From: JALYYC01 sp963795805
GTDB taxonomy: Bacteria > Chloroflexota > Dormibacteria > CF-121
Reading direction: 5' to 3'
Length of the DNA stretch: 64,000 nucleotides
Assembly (NCBI GenBank): GCA_963795805.1
Contig: CAWCIV010000001.1
Coordinates: 1,054,001 to 1,118,000, forward strand
Shown here: positions 44,768 through 53,408 of the stretch, piece after piece
Layout: every line of letters begins with the position of its first letter
Position numbering within the stretch: the first letter of the stretch is position 1
The notes under the pieces: model-generated
What the model was told of the DNA's origin: nothing
The model's input: the letters and a program-made list of their open reading frames with translations, nothing else
Database searches by the model: none
Program-made: the position numbers and the translations under genes

Positions 44768-45684
44768 CGGACGCGCGGGTCGAGAAAGGTGTAGGTGATG
44801 TCGACCACGACGTTCGCGGCGACGATCAGCAACGCTCCGAAGAGCACCGTGCCCATGACGAGCGGGATATCGAGGTTGAAGATGGCATCCACCGCCTGCT
44901 TGCCGATGCCCGGCCAGGCAAAGACGGTCTCGATCACGACCACACCGGCCAGGAAATAGCCCAGGTCCATGCCAAGCTGCGTGACGATCACGGTGAGGGC
45001 GTTCGGCAACGCGTGCTGAAGGATGATCCGGCTGCCGGTCAGACCCTTTGCCCGGGCGGTTCGGATGTAGTCCTTGGGCAGGATGTCGAGCAGGACGGCG
45101 CGAAGGAGCCGCGCGTAATAGGCCGCGCCGCCCAAACCGAGGGTCAGCGCCGGCAGCACGAGGTACTGTGGCAGACCGTCGCCGTACCCCCCCGGTGGCA
45201 GGATGGGGATCATCGAGGCGAACACGATCAGAAAGAGCAGCCCGAGCCAGAACGGCGGCGCCGCGAGCATCACAAACGTGAAGACCATCGTGATCCGGTC
45301 CCAGAGGCTGCCCGGTCGCACCGCCGCCAGGATCCCGATCGGAAGGCCCACGGCGAGCTCGACGAAGACCCCGGCAATCGCGAGCTCGGCGGTCGCGGGG
45401 AATCGCTGCAGGATCGCGGGAAGGACCGGGGCTGAGTACCGGTAGGAAAACCCGAAATCGAGATGCAAAACTCTCCACAGGTAGTCGCCGAACTGAATCA
45501 GTAGTGGCCGGTCAAGCCCGAGCTGGTGGTGGATGATCTTGACCGTCGCCGGCGAGGCATTGGTCCCGGCGTAGAGCCGCGCCGGGTCCCCGGGAACCAG
45601 AAAGGCGATCACAAAGGTGACCACGGCGACCCCGAAGAGCACCACCACCATCCAGCCGAGCCGGCGCAGGATGTAAACAGTCAC
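44761..45684 (-). CDS. Peptide/nickel ABC transporter permease (DppB/OppB type)
   Basis: 307 residues from GTG 45684. The N-terminal MTVYILRRLGWMVVVLFGVAVVTFVIAFLVPGDPA and six membrane segments are classical. The EAA loop (ILQHALPNALTVIVTQLGMDLGYFLAGVVVIETVFAWPGIGK) contacts the ATPase. Pairs with the DppC-type permease and the binding protein upstream. No ATPase gene is nearby. Confidence 0.92.
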   Translation of the reverse strand: MTVYILRRLGWMVVVLFGVAVVTFVIAFLVPGDPARLYAGTNASPATVKIIHHQLGLDRPLLIQFGDYLWRVLHLDFGFSYRYSAPVLPAILQRFPATAELAIAGVFVELAVGLPIGILAAVRPGSLWDRITMVFTFVMLAAPPFWLGLLFLIVFASMIPILPPGGYGDGLPQYLVLPALTLGLGGAAYYARLLRAVLLDILPKDYIRTARAKGLTGSRIILQHALPNALTVIVTQLGMDLGYFLAGVVVIETVFAWPGIGKQAVDAIFNLDIPLVMGTVLFGALLIVAANVVVDITYTFLDPRVRY

Positions 45685-45703
45685 CGACGCTCCGAACGGT
45701 TTT

Positions 45704-45729
45704 GGGAGGGGGTGCGCGTGCCCCCTCCC
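45704..45729 (-). terminator. Intercistronic hairpin between the binding-protein and permease genes
   Basis: GGGAGGGGG/CCCCCTCCC, a perfect 9-bp stem with an 8-base loop, 7 bases after the stop of the binding-protein gene and 19 bases before the permease start. No T-tract. Such hairpins often stabilise the upstream mRNA and reduce readthrough, giving more binding protein than permease. Confidence 0.6.
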
Positions 45730-45736
45730 CTCCAGC

Positions 45737-47392
45737 TCATTTCCCTGAGACCCAGATCGACGTCAGGTCCCAGTTCCAGACGGGGTGGATCGCGTAGCCG
45801 TGCACGCGTGTGCTCGAAACACCCGTCGCGATGGTTGAGTAGAGCGGGACCCAGGGGAAGTCCTGCGCGATCACGATGTCCTGGATCTTCTGGTAGAGCT
45901 TCAACCGTTCGGCGGTGTTGGTATCGCCTCGTGCCTGGTCGGCCAGCGTATCGACCTGCTTGTTGCAGTAAAAGGCGAGGTTGCTTCCGTTCGCCGTGAC
46001 ATTCGCCGCCGCGCAGGTCAGGAGCGGGTCGACGAAGTCGGACGGATCGGGAAAGTCCTGGAACCAGCCGTTGTAGCTGAGCGGCGTACTGTTCGGTTTT
46101 CCCGTGATGTCGAGGTAGGCGGGAAACGACAGCCCCTTGAGGTTAATGGTGATCCCCACCTGCTGGAAGTCCTGCTGGACCGAGGCGGCAAGGTTGTCCG
46201 AGTCGGAATTGGCTTTTGCGTAGACGAGATCCTGGGCCGGGAACGGATGTCCGCTGTTGTAGCCCGCTTGCGCCAGGAGCGCTTTGGCTTTGGTTAGGTT
46301 CTGCCCGTTCTTGTCCAGCCCCAGCGGGTTGTAGTTGGGGACGTAGCCCGGCATGGGGGGCGCCTGGATGCCGTTGTTGGGAACCCCGCGGCCATTCAGC
46401 ACCTTCGCCTGGTTGGATTTGTTGACGACGTAGTTGAAGGCTTCGCGCACCAGCTTGTTGTCAAAGGGCTTCATGTTCGGGTTCATCGCCAGGAACCAGA
46501 TATCGACGTTCGGCTGCTTGACGATGCGATTTTTGAAGGTTGCGTTGCCTGAGAGCTGGATGTATTGCGCCGACGGGAGCGACGTGCCCGGCTCGACCAG
46601 GTCCGCCTGTCCGTTCTGGAGCCGGAGGACGCCGAGTTCCGCGGTCACCCCAATCTGAAAGTCGACCTCATCGAGGTACGCGGCTTTCCCGAAATACGTT
46701 GGGTTCTTCTTGAGAACCAGAATCTGGCCCGGCGTCCAATGATCGAAGGTGAACTGTCCGGCTCCAACCGGCTTGTGCGGCCAGTCGGCGCCGGCAGCGG
46801 CCACCGCTTCCTTCGGGACCACGTAGGCAAACGGCATCGCGACGATGTTCAGGAATGATTGATTGGGCGTGTCCAGATCCACTTCCAGGGTGTGCGGATC
46901 GACCACCTTGATCCCGCTGACGTGCGTGGCGGTCCCGGCAAAGAAGTCCTGCGCACCCGTCACGCCGCCCCAGAACGTGCCGCCCGTCATCGGGCCCTGG
47001 GTCTTGGGGTCGAGCATCCGCTCCCAGGAATATTTGTAGTCGTCCGCGGTCACTTCGCGGCCGTTGCTGAACTTGACGCCAGTCCGGATCTTGAAGGTGT
47101 AGGTTTTGCCCCCATTCGTGATCTTGGGCATCGCCTCCGCCATGTCCGGCTGAAGCTCGGTCGTATAGCCCTTGTAGTTCAGCAACCCGTTGAAGATCGC
47201 CCGCTCCACCGGCCAGCTCGTGGTGTCGTACCCGATGGCGGGATCGAGTGTCTTGGGGTCGTCCTTATAGGTGACGATGAGCGTGCCGCCGGACGTCGGC
47301 GTACTACTTGTTGGGGTCGTGGTGCCGCAGGCGGCGAGCAATAAGACACCTGCGGCGACCGGCGTGAGTTGACGAGCGAACTTCCAATTCAT
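45737..47392 (-). CDS. Peptide-binding lipoprotein of ABC transporter (SBP family 5)
   Basis: 551 residues. The lipobox VLLLAACG gives an acylated Cys at about 22, so the protein is anchored outside the membrane. SBP_bac_5 signatures: TLDPAIGYDTTSWPVERAIFNGLL, YTFKIRTGVKFSNGREVTADDYKYSWERMLDP, and the late GWFQDFPDPSDFVDPLLTC with YCNKQVDTLADQARG. Binds an oligopeptide or similar solute. Between the two permease genes. Confidence 0.93.
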   Translation of the reverse strand: MNWKFARQLTPVAAGVLLLAACGTTTPTSSTPTSGGTLIVTYKDDPKTLDPAIGYDTTSWPVERAIFNGLLNYKGYTTELQPDMAEAMPKITNGGKTYTFKIRTGVKFSNGREVTADDYKYSWERMLDPKTQGPMTGGTFWGGVTGAQDFFAGTATHVSGIKVVDPHTLEVDLDTPNQSFLNIVAMPFAYVVPKEAVAAAGADWPHKPVGAGQFTFDHWTPGQILVLKKNPTYFGKAAYLDEVDFQIGVTAELGVLRLQNGQADLVEPGTSLPSAQYIQLSGNATFKNRIVKQPNVDIWFLAMNPNMKPFDNKLVREAFNYVVNKSNQAKVLNGRGVPNNGIQAPPMPGYVPNYNPLGLDKNGQNLTKAKALLAQAGYNSGHPFPAQDLVYAKANSDSDNLAASVQQDFQQVGITINLKGLSFPAYLDITGKPNSTPLSYNGWFQDFPDPSDFVDPLLTCAAANVTANGSNLAFYCNKQVDTLADQARGDTNTAERLKLYQKIQDIVIAQDFPWVPLYSTIATGVSSTRVHGYAIHPVWNWDLTSIWVSGK

Positions 47393-47409
47393 CGTTTCCC
47401 CTCCCTGCT

Positions 47410-48372
47410 TTACGCCGACTCAACTTCTGGATGGCCGGTTACCCGCGCGGCCGCCGCCTGGCCACCCACCAGGATGCCGCCGATCACGCGCCTGGATAGC
47501 GATCGCTGTCGGGGGTCCAGGGCATCCCGCAGCCCGTCGCCGACGAGGTTGAAGGCCAGGACCGTGGCCAGGATCATCAACCCGGGAAACAGGACGAGCC
47601 ACGGGGCGACCTGGAAGTATCCCTGCCCCTCGGAAACCATCTTGCCCCAGTCGGCGGTTGGCGGCTGGACCCCGATGCCGATGAAACTGAGGATTGACTC
47701 GGTGCTGATGCTGGTCGCGATGCCGATCGTTCCATACACGATCAGGATGGGCGTCAGGTGCGGCAGAATGTGCCGAACGAGAATGTGGCTCGGCCGTCCC
47801 CCGACCAGGCGGGCCGCCTCGATGAACTCCCGCTCCCGCAACGATAGGACCTGGCCTCGCACGATCCTGGCCACGGCCGTCCAGTAGAAGAGCGCGATGA
47901 CGGCGGCGATCACCAGCACGTTGCCACTCCGCTGGAGGATGGCGATCAGCGCGATCGAGAACAGCAGGACGGGAAACGCCATCATCACATCGGTGAAGCG
48001 CATCAGGATCGTGTCGACCCATTTGCCCAAGTAGCCGGCGAGAATCCCGACCAGGACACCGACGATCAAGGCCAGGCCATTGGCGATAAACCCGATGAAT
48101 AACGACACCCGGGAGCCCCAGATGATCCGGCTCAACAGGTCACGGCCGTTGGCGTCGCTGCCGAGGAGGAACGTCGAGCCCGGCGCGATGGGCTGCCCGT
48201 TGTCTGGGAGCAGCTCGTAGTAGCCGTGGTTTGGATTGCGGAGCGGCAAGAGCGGCGCGAGGAGCGCCAGCAGCACAAGCAGGACAATAAAGACGCCTCC
48301 GAAAAGGGCCAGCCGGTCCTTCCGAAAGCGGTGCCACACAGGTAGCCACCCACTGCGCCGGGGTGGGTCCAT
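47410..48372 (-). CDS. Peptide/nickel ABC transporter permease (DppC/OppC type)
   Basis: 320 residues. N-terminal OppC_N segment (FRKDRLALFGGVFIVLLVLLALLAPLL), then GSDANGRDLLSRIIWGSRVSLFIGF and an EAA loop (ARLVGGRPSHILVRHILPHLTPILIVYGTIGIATSISTESILSFIGIG). First gene of the leftward operon, with AGGAGGGA before its ATG, and divergent by 55 bases from the cyclase-STAND-SBP gene. Confidence 0.92.
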   Translation of the reverse strand: MDPPRRSGWLPVWHRFRKDRLALFGGVFIVLLVLLALLAPLLPLRNPNHGYYELLPDNGQPIAPGSTFLLGSDANGRDLLSRIIWGSRVSLFIGFIANGLALIVGVLVGILAGYLGKWVDTILMRFTDVMMAFPVLLFSIALIAILQRSGNVLVIAAVIALFYWTAVARIVRGQVLSLREREFIEAARLVGGRPSHILVRHILPHLTPILIVYGTIGIATSISTESILSFIGIGVQPPTADWGKMVSEGQGYFQVAPWLVLFPGLMILATVLAFNLVGDGLRDALDPRQRSLSRRVIGGILVGGQAAAARVTGHPEVESA

Positions 48373-48427
48373 GGTCCCTCCTCTTCCCTCGAGTTAGGCC
48401 AATATACGCGGCCACGGCGCCCTGTGC

Positions 48428-51400
48428 TTGAATCAGCCCGTGCCGGAACCGCACGACGAGCGCCGGGTCGTCACCGCCCTCTTTGCCGATGTGGCCGGTT
48501 CGACGGCGTTGAGCGAGCGCCTCGACCCGGAGGAGGCCAAGATCGTCATCCAGGAGGCGATCGGCCGGGCCATCCGGGCCGTCGAGGCGTACGGCGGCAG
48601 CATCAACAACTTGATGGGTGACGGCCTCCTGGCGCTCTTCGGGGCACCGATTGGCCACGAAGACGACCCGGAACGTGCGGTTCGAGCCGGTCTCGAGATC
48701 GTCGAGGCCGCCCGAGCCTACGCTGAGGAAGTCCGCCGCGGCTGGGGCGTCGAAGACTTCGCGATGCGGGTCGGGATTCATAGCGGCGAGGTCGTGACCG
48801 GCCAGGTCGGCAGCGGCGGCCGGACCGAGTACGGCGTCGTCGGCGACACCATCAACACGACGGCCCGGCTGGAGGGCGCCGCCGACCGCAATGGGGTGCT
48901 GGTGTCCGAGCCCACCCAGCGACAGGTCCGCGACCGCTTCGAGTGGGGCGAGGCGCGCGCGCTCGAGCTCAAGGGAAAGTCGCAGCTGGTGACCGCCTAC
49001 CCGGCGCTCGGCGTCAGAGGCTCATCGGAAGACGTTGCCCGCCAGGTACGGGCGACGCCGATGGTCGGCCGCGATGCTGAGATGGCGTCGGCGATCGAGC
49101 TCGTCGACCGCCTGGCCGCAGGACGGGGTGGCGTCCTCTTCATCGTCGGGGAACCGGGGATCGGCAAGAGCCGGCTTGCAGCCGAGCTGCGCCAGCTTGC
49201 GGCCGGCAAAGCCTGCGCCTGGATGGAGGGTCGGTGTGTTTCCTACGGCGAATCCCTCCCCTACTGGCCGTACCGGGACCTGCTCCGCAACTGGCTCGAC
49301 GTCAGCCCCACCGAAGCCGACCTCCGGGTGCGGGTCAAGCTACGCCGCAAGACCGACGACGCCTTCGAGGCACGCGGCGCCGAGGTCTATCCGTACCTCG
49401 CCACCGTGCTGGGGCTCAATCTCGAACCGGACGCCGCCGCCCAGCTCAAGCCGCTATCCCCCGAGTCGATGCAGTACCGGACCTTTGAAGTGGTCCAGGA
49501 ACTCCTGCAGCAGCTCGCGGCAAGCCGGCCGCTGATCGTCTCCCTGGACGACCTCCACTGGGCCGACCCCACCTCCCTGGCGCTGACCGAGCGGCTGCTC
49601 GCGCTGACCGAATCGTCGCCGGTGATGCTGGCGATCAGCCAACGGCCCGAGACCGAGCATCCATCCTGGCTGCTCAAGGAAAAGGCCGCCCGCGAGTACC
49701 GCCATCTCTTTCGCGAGCTGGCGCTTCAGCCGCTCGGCCACGATTCGGAGAGGCAATTGCTCAGCTCGCTTGCCGACAACCGGAAACTCCCGGCTGTGGT
49801 GACCGAACGCCTGGTCGCGTACGCGGAAGGCAACCCGTTCTATCTCGAGCAGATCCTTCGCTCATTGATCGACAGCGGCGTCTTGATCCCGGAGAACGGG
49901 CACTGGGCGGTGGAGGCGCAGAAGACGCTGGAGATTCCGCAAACGCTGGAAGGCGTGATCGTCGCCCGGATCGACCGCCTGGAACCGCAGTGGCGAGATG
50001 TGCTCACCTCAGCCTCGGTGCTCGGTCGCACCTTCAGCGTGGATCTGATCGAGGCCGTGACAGGACTTGGGAGAGCCGACCTCCGGCAGGCGGTTCATCA
50101 TCTCCTGCGCCTCGACCTCTTCCGCGAGGAAGGCGCCGCGGCTCAGCCGGTGTACCGCTTCAAGCACGCGCTGATCCAGGAGGCCGCCTACCACACGCTG
50201 GTCGGCCCGCGTCGCGCCGCCCTCCATCGCCGGGCGGCCGAGTGGTTCGAGACCTATTACCAGGATCGGCCCGAGCGCGTCTACGGCTTGATCGCCCATC
50301 ACTGGCTCGCCGCCGACGACCGTGAGAAGGCGGCGCGATATCTCAAGCTCGCCGGCGATCAGGCCCTGGCCGAATGGGCGATCGACGAGGCGGTCGACCA
50401 TTTCCGGGCGCTGGTCCCCCTGCTCGAAGAGGCGGGGCATGGCCAGGCGGCAGCCGAGACGTTGTTCCAACTTGCCACCGCGCTCCACCTGGCGATGCGT
50501 TTCCGCGAAGCGAATCAGACCTGGCAACGCGCCTTCGACCGCTGGAAATCCCCGGAAGCGCCCGCATCAGCACCGACCGCGGCGCTCAAGATCTCCGCGA
50601 CGGTTGTCCCCTGGCACACGGATCCAGCCCAGGCGATCCACACGCCGAATGTGATGCTGCATCTCCAGCTTTACCCAACGCTGCTCAGGGGCCGACCCGG
50701 GCCTTATGTCCTGCCCGGACTGGCCGTCACCTGGGAGGTCAGCGACGATGGACGCCGGTACCATCTCCACCTGGACCCCCGGGCCGAATGGAGCTCGGGA
50801 GGCCCGATCTATGCAAGGGACCTGCTCGAGGGGTACCGAACGTTCCTCGACCCGACGGTGGCCTCAACCGAGGCGGCGCACCTGGCGCCGATTGAAAACG
50901 CGGAGGCCTACGTCGCCGGGGAAATCGATGATTTCGACCTGGTCGGTATCCATGCCCTGGACGATCGAACGCTGGAGTTCAGACTGCGTTCGCCAACCCC
51001 CTACTGGATCTTCAGCCTGGTGATCCCGGGCCATAGCGGAGCCCTCGCCGGCCGGACGAGCGGCCCCTTCAAGCTGGTCCGCTTCACCGAGGATGGCGCC
51101 GTGATCGACCGCGATCCCGGGCATGCCCACCAGGCGGGGAATGTTGCCATCGTCGAATGGATCCGGCAGCCCATCGAAGAACAGTTGGACTCCATGCTGC
51201 GCCACGAGGCCGACATGGTGACGCAAGTCGTTCTTACGCCCAGGGTAAGCCAGGCGATCGCCGACGGGCACCTGAAGGGCAATGTCAGTCCCCCGCTGAT
51301 GACGAGCTTCCTCGCCTTCAACGGTATTGCGTCTCGGGGGCCGGACATTCATCTGCGCCGAGCCTTCGCTCAGGCGACCGACCGCCGCGCCCTGGCGGGT

Positions 51401-52045
51401 TACCTCTCCGCGAACCAACTGATCGCGCACGGCGGGCTGGTCCCGCCAGGGGTGCCGGGGCACACGCCGGATTGCGCCCTGCCGTTCGATCCACGGCTGG
51501 CGCGCGAGTCCTTGCAACGGTCGAGTCATCGCGGCCCCTTCCGTATCGCGATGCCGCCGAGCTGGTCGATGCCCTACATCGACGTGGTGCTAGACCTCTG
51601 GAGAACCCACCTTGATCTCGAGATCGATTTGGTCGAGATTCCTGTCCAGGACCTGGGCGAGTACGTTCGTGCCGGGCAAGCCGGGATGGGGCTCTGGATC
51701 GCCGGCTACCCGGATCCGGAGTACTTCCTGCACATGTGCCTGCACAGCCGAAGCGCGAGCAACCTGTGCCGCTGGTCGTCGCCCGCGTTTGATGCGTTGA
51801 TCGACCGGGCCAACGCGCAGGAGAATGGAGCGGCGCGCCTGGCGCTCTTCCACGAGGCCGATCGGATGGCCGTCCGGCAGGAATGCTCCGTGATTCCGCT
51901 GGTCTACACACAAGTCGGCGCGTTGCTGCAGCCGTGGGTGCACGGCTGGTGGCAATGGGGCGTTCCGTGGATGACGTTCGATGAACTCACGATCGACGAG
52001 CGATCGCCGCGGTATCACGGGCTGGTGGAGACACCGAGTGGCTGA
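48428..52045 (+). CDS. Class III cyclase + STAND ATPase + cytoplasmic oligopeptide-binding-protein-like domain (1205 aa fusion)
   Basis: Residues about 10-190: class III cyclase with metal Asp in LFADVAGST and LMGDGLLALFG, and N-x3-R in GDTINTTARLE; the purine-determining Lys is Asn (SINNLMGD), a common variant but with uncertain nucleotide preference. Residues about 205-560: STAND ATPase, Walker A GEPGIGKS (about 241), Walker B LIVSLDDLHWADP (about 371). Residues about 600-715: helical/TPR-like. Residues about 719-1200: complete SBP family 5 domain (HLDPRAEWSSGGPIYARDLLEGYRTFLDP about 781; GYPDPEYFLHMCLHSRSASNLCRW near the end). No signal peptide or membrane segment, so the binding domain is intracellular. 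TTG start (GTG 48440 possible). Divergent from the peptide transporter operon, suggesting a sensor of imported ligand. Confidence 0.88.
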   Translation: MNQPVPEPHDERRVVTALFADVAGSTALSERLDPEEAKIVIQEAIGRAIRAVEAYGGSINNLMGDGLLALFGAPIGHEDDPERAVRAGLEIVEAARAYAEEVRRGWGVEDFAMRVGIHSGEVVTGQVGSGGRTEYGVVGDTINTTARLEGAADRNGVLVSEPTQRQVRDRFEWGEARALELKGKSQLVTAYPALGVRGSSEDVARQVRATPMVGRDAEMASAIELVDRLAAGRGGVLFIVGEPGIGKSRLAAELRQLAAGKACAWMEGRCVSYGESLPYWPYRDLLRNWLDVSPTEADLRVRVKLRRKTDDAFEARGAEVYPYLATVLGLNLEPDAAAQLKPLSPESMQYRTFEVVQELLQQLAASRPLIVSLDDLHWADPTSLALTERLLALTESSPVMLAISQRPETEHPSWLLKEKAAREYRHLFRELALQPLGHDSERQLLSSLADNRKLPAVVTERLVAYAEGNPFYLEQILRSLIDSGVLIPENGHWAVEAQKTLEIPQTLEGVIVARIDRLEPQWRDVLTSASVLGRTFSVDLIEAVTGLGRADLRQAVHHLLRLDLFREEGAAAQPVYRFKHALIQEAAYHTLVGPRRAALHRRAAEWFETYYQDRPERVYGLIAHHWLAADDREKAARYLKLAGDQALAEWAIDEAVDHFRALVPLLEEAGHGQAAAETLFQLATALHLAMRFREANQTWQRAFDRWKSPEAPASAPTAALKISATVVPWHTDPAQAIHTPNVMLHLQLYPTLLRGRPGPYVLPGLAVTWEVSDDGRRYHLHLDPRAEWSSGGPIYARDLLEGYRTFLDPTVASTEAAHLAPIENAEAYVAGEIDDFDLVGIHALDDRTLEFRLRSPTPYWIFSLVIPGHSGALAGRTSGPFKLVRFTEDGAVIDRDPGHAHQAGNVAIVEWIRQPIEEQLDSMLRHEADMVTQVVLTPRVSQAIADGHLKGNVSPPLMTSFLAFNGIASRGPDIHLRRAFAQATDRRALAGYLSANQLIAHGGLVPPGVPGHTPDCALPFDPRLARESLQRSSHRGPFRIAMPPSWSMPYIDVVLDLWRTHLDLEIDLVEIPVQDLGEYVRAGQAGMGLWIAGYPDPEYFLHMCLHSRSASNLCRWSSPAFDALIDRANAQENGAARLALFHEADRMAVRQECSVIPLVYTQVGALLQPWVHGWWQWGVPWMTFDELTIDERSPRYHGLVETPSG

Positions 52046-52100
52046 CCAGCACGACGAGCGCCGGGTCGTGACCGGCCGGACCTACCAGCGGCCCCGGTGA
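52038..52100 (+). pseudogene. 5' remnant of a second cyclase gene
   Basis: Starting with GTG 52038 (overlapping the fusion-gene stop) this reads VADQHDERRVVTG and then leaves the family, ending at TGA 52098-52100. HDERRVVT is the exact N-terminal signature of the upstream fusion protein; 25 of 26 bases (52049-52074) match 48451-48476. It looks like the beginning of a tandem cyclase gene whose body was deleted, with the break at about 52074. Confidence 0.65.
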
Positions 52101-52597
52101 ACGACCTGGTCGAAGGCTCGCCGCTTGGGCTTCTGCATCGGCTTGAGCGGCTTGTCGGCCGGATAGCCTAAGGCGATCAGCCAGGCGCAGAAATACCTCG
52201 CCGGGAAGCCGAGGATCTCGCGAGCCAGCACCTGGTCCGCGACCGCGGCGTGGCCGCTGCCGATGCCAAGATCCGCCGCCGCCAGCATCATGCTCATGGT
52301 CGCCTGGCCCAGGTCGTACTGGATCGATTCCCGGCCGTCGGTTTCTTTGACGTCCGGCGCGATCAACGCGATGGTCGCCGCGGATGTCCCGATATGCCCG
52401 GCGTAGTCCCAAACCTTCGAGAGCGCCTGCAGCTGCTTGCGGTCCGTGACGACGATGAAGTCCCAGCGCTGCTCATTCATCGAGGATGGGGTCCGACGAG
52501 CCGCCTCCAGGATCTGGTCCAGGTCCTTGGCCGGAATCGGTCGATCGGCGTAGGCGCGGACGTTGCGCCGCGCCTGGATCGCCTCGAACGTATTCAC
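52082..52597 (-). CDS. Nitroreductase family protein
   Basis: 171 residues, GTG start. FEAIQARRNVRAYADRPIP (FMN Arg motif), ILEAARRTPSSMNEQRWDFIVV, and AADLGIGSGHAAVADQVLAREILGFP are typical of the FMN/NADPH nitroreductase fold. It is shorter than classic enzymes but complete. Reduces nitro or quinone compounds; natural substrate unknown. Its 3' end abuts the cyclase remnant. Confidence 0.88.
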   Translation of the reverse strand: MNTFEAIQARRNVRAYADRPIPAKDLDQILEAARRTPSSMNEQRWDFIVVTDRKQLQALSKVWDYAGHIGTSAATIALIAPDVKETDGRESIQYDLGQATMSMMLAAADLGIGSGHAAVADQVLAREILGFPARYFCAWLIALGYPADKPLKPMQKPKRRAFDQVVHRGRW

Positions 52598-52606
52598 TCG
52601 CTGAGC

Positions 52607-53317
52607 TTAGCGAAGGGCGGCCCGGCGGGCGCCATCTGGATAGGTGACCGCCGAGTACCAGTCACCCCGCCCCTTCGGGGTCAGATCGAGGATGTTCCAG
52701 ACCGGGCAGAGCAGATCGAGTCCCCGCTCCGGGATGTCCTCGGCCATGCTCGGATGGGCCGTATAGAAGTGACGGACCTTGCCTTCCGAGTCGCGCGTGA
52801 AGACGGAGATGGTCGAGTCCTGGTTCCCCTCCGCGTCCTCACTGGTGAGGTCGTATTTGAAGGTGCTGTCTCCTGCGCTGAGCAGGCGCAGGCTGCGCCA
52901 GCCGCGATCTCGGGCATACGCCCGCAGGCTCGGCAGGTCGGCGGCTGCCACGACGGCAAAGTCGACATTTTGCCGGATGTGGTGAGCGACCCCGTCGAAG
53001 CCGTCGATCCAGAGCGTGCACATCGGGCAGGGCGTCGTCTCCTTCTTGCCGAACATGAAGTGGTAGATGACCACCGGTCGATCCGTCCCGGTGAAGAGCT
53101 CGCTCAGCCGGACGTCCCGGGCCGGCGTATCGCCGGCGTCGAGATCGGCCGGCCCCTCCTTGAAGACGTAGTCCTTGACGGCCGGTCCAGGCGGGAGGTT
53201 GCGCCGCAACTGGGCCACGTGCTCCCGCTGGCGCATCAGGTCGATCTCCGCCTGGCGGAGTTCCTCGCGCCGCGTCAAATAGGCAGCCGATTCGTTCCCG
53301 AGCCGTGTATAGCGCAT
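52607..53317 (-). CDS. DUF899 (thioredoxin-like) family protein
   Basis: 236 residues. KDYVFKEGPADL, YHFMFGKKETTPCPMCTLWIDGFDG and GWRSLRLLSAGDSTFKYDL are the DUF899 signatures; the CPMC pair sits where thioredoxin-fold proteins keep their redox cysteines. Cytoplasmic; exact function unknown. Nine bases upstream of the nitroreductase gene, so likely co-transcribed, which suggests a redox theme. Confidence 0.87.
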   Translation of the reverse strand: MRYTRLGNESAAYLTRREELRQAEIDLMRQREHVAQLRRNLPPGPAVKDYVFKEGPADLDAGDTPARDVRLSELFTGTDRPVVIYHFMFGKKETTPCPMCTLWIDGFDGVAHHIRQNVDFAVVAAADLPSLRAYARDRGWRSLRLLSAGDSTFKYDLTSEDAEGNQDSTISVFTRDSEGKVRHFYTAHPSMAEDIPERGLDLLCPVWNILDLTPKGRGDWYSAVTYPDGARRAALR

Positions 53318-53359
53318 TCGTCCTCCTCGAGTTGACCGTTTCCGCCTCGATATACGGGT

Positions 53360-53381
53360 CGCCGTTACGGTTGAGCCCGCT
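53360..53381 (-). repeat. Direct-repeat copy A bounding a tandem VOC duplication
   Basis: A 22-base sequence CGCCGTTACGGTTGAG(C/T)CCGCT occurs here and 480 bases away at 53840-53861 with one mismatch. Each copy lies just downstream of a VOC gene, marking the end of a duplicated unit of about 480 bases. Confidence 0.7.
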
Positions 53382-53408
53382 CCGGCTTAGCTCAGCTTAC
53401 GTGGCGCG

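Noticed and set aside
48428..52045. Reading the cyclase-STAND-SBP gene as an accidental readthrough of two genes
   Set aside because: No stop, start signal or ribosome site lies between the helical region and the SBP domain (about 50540-50600), and frame and codon use are continuous.
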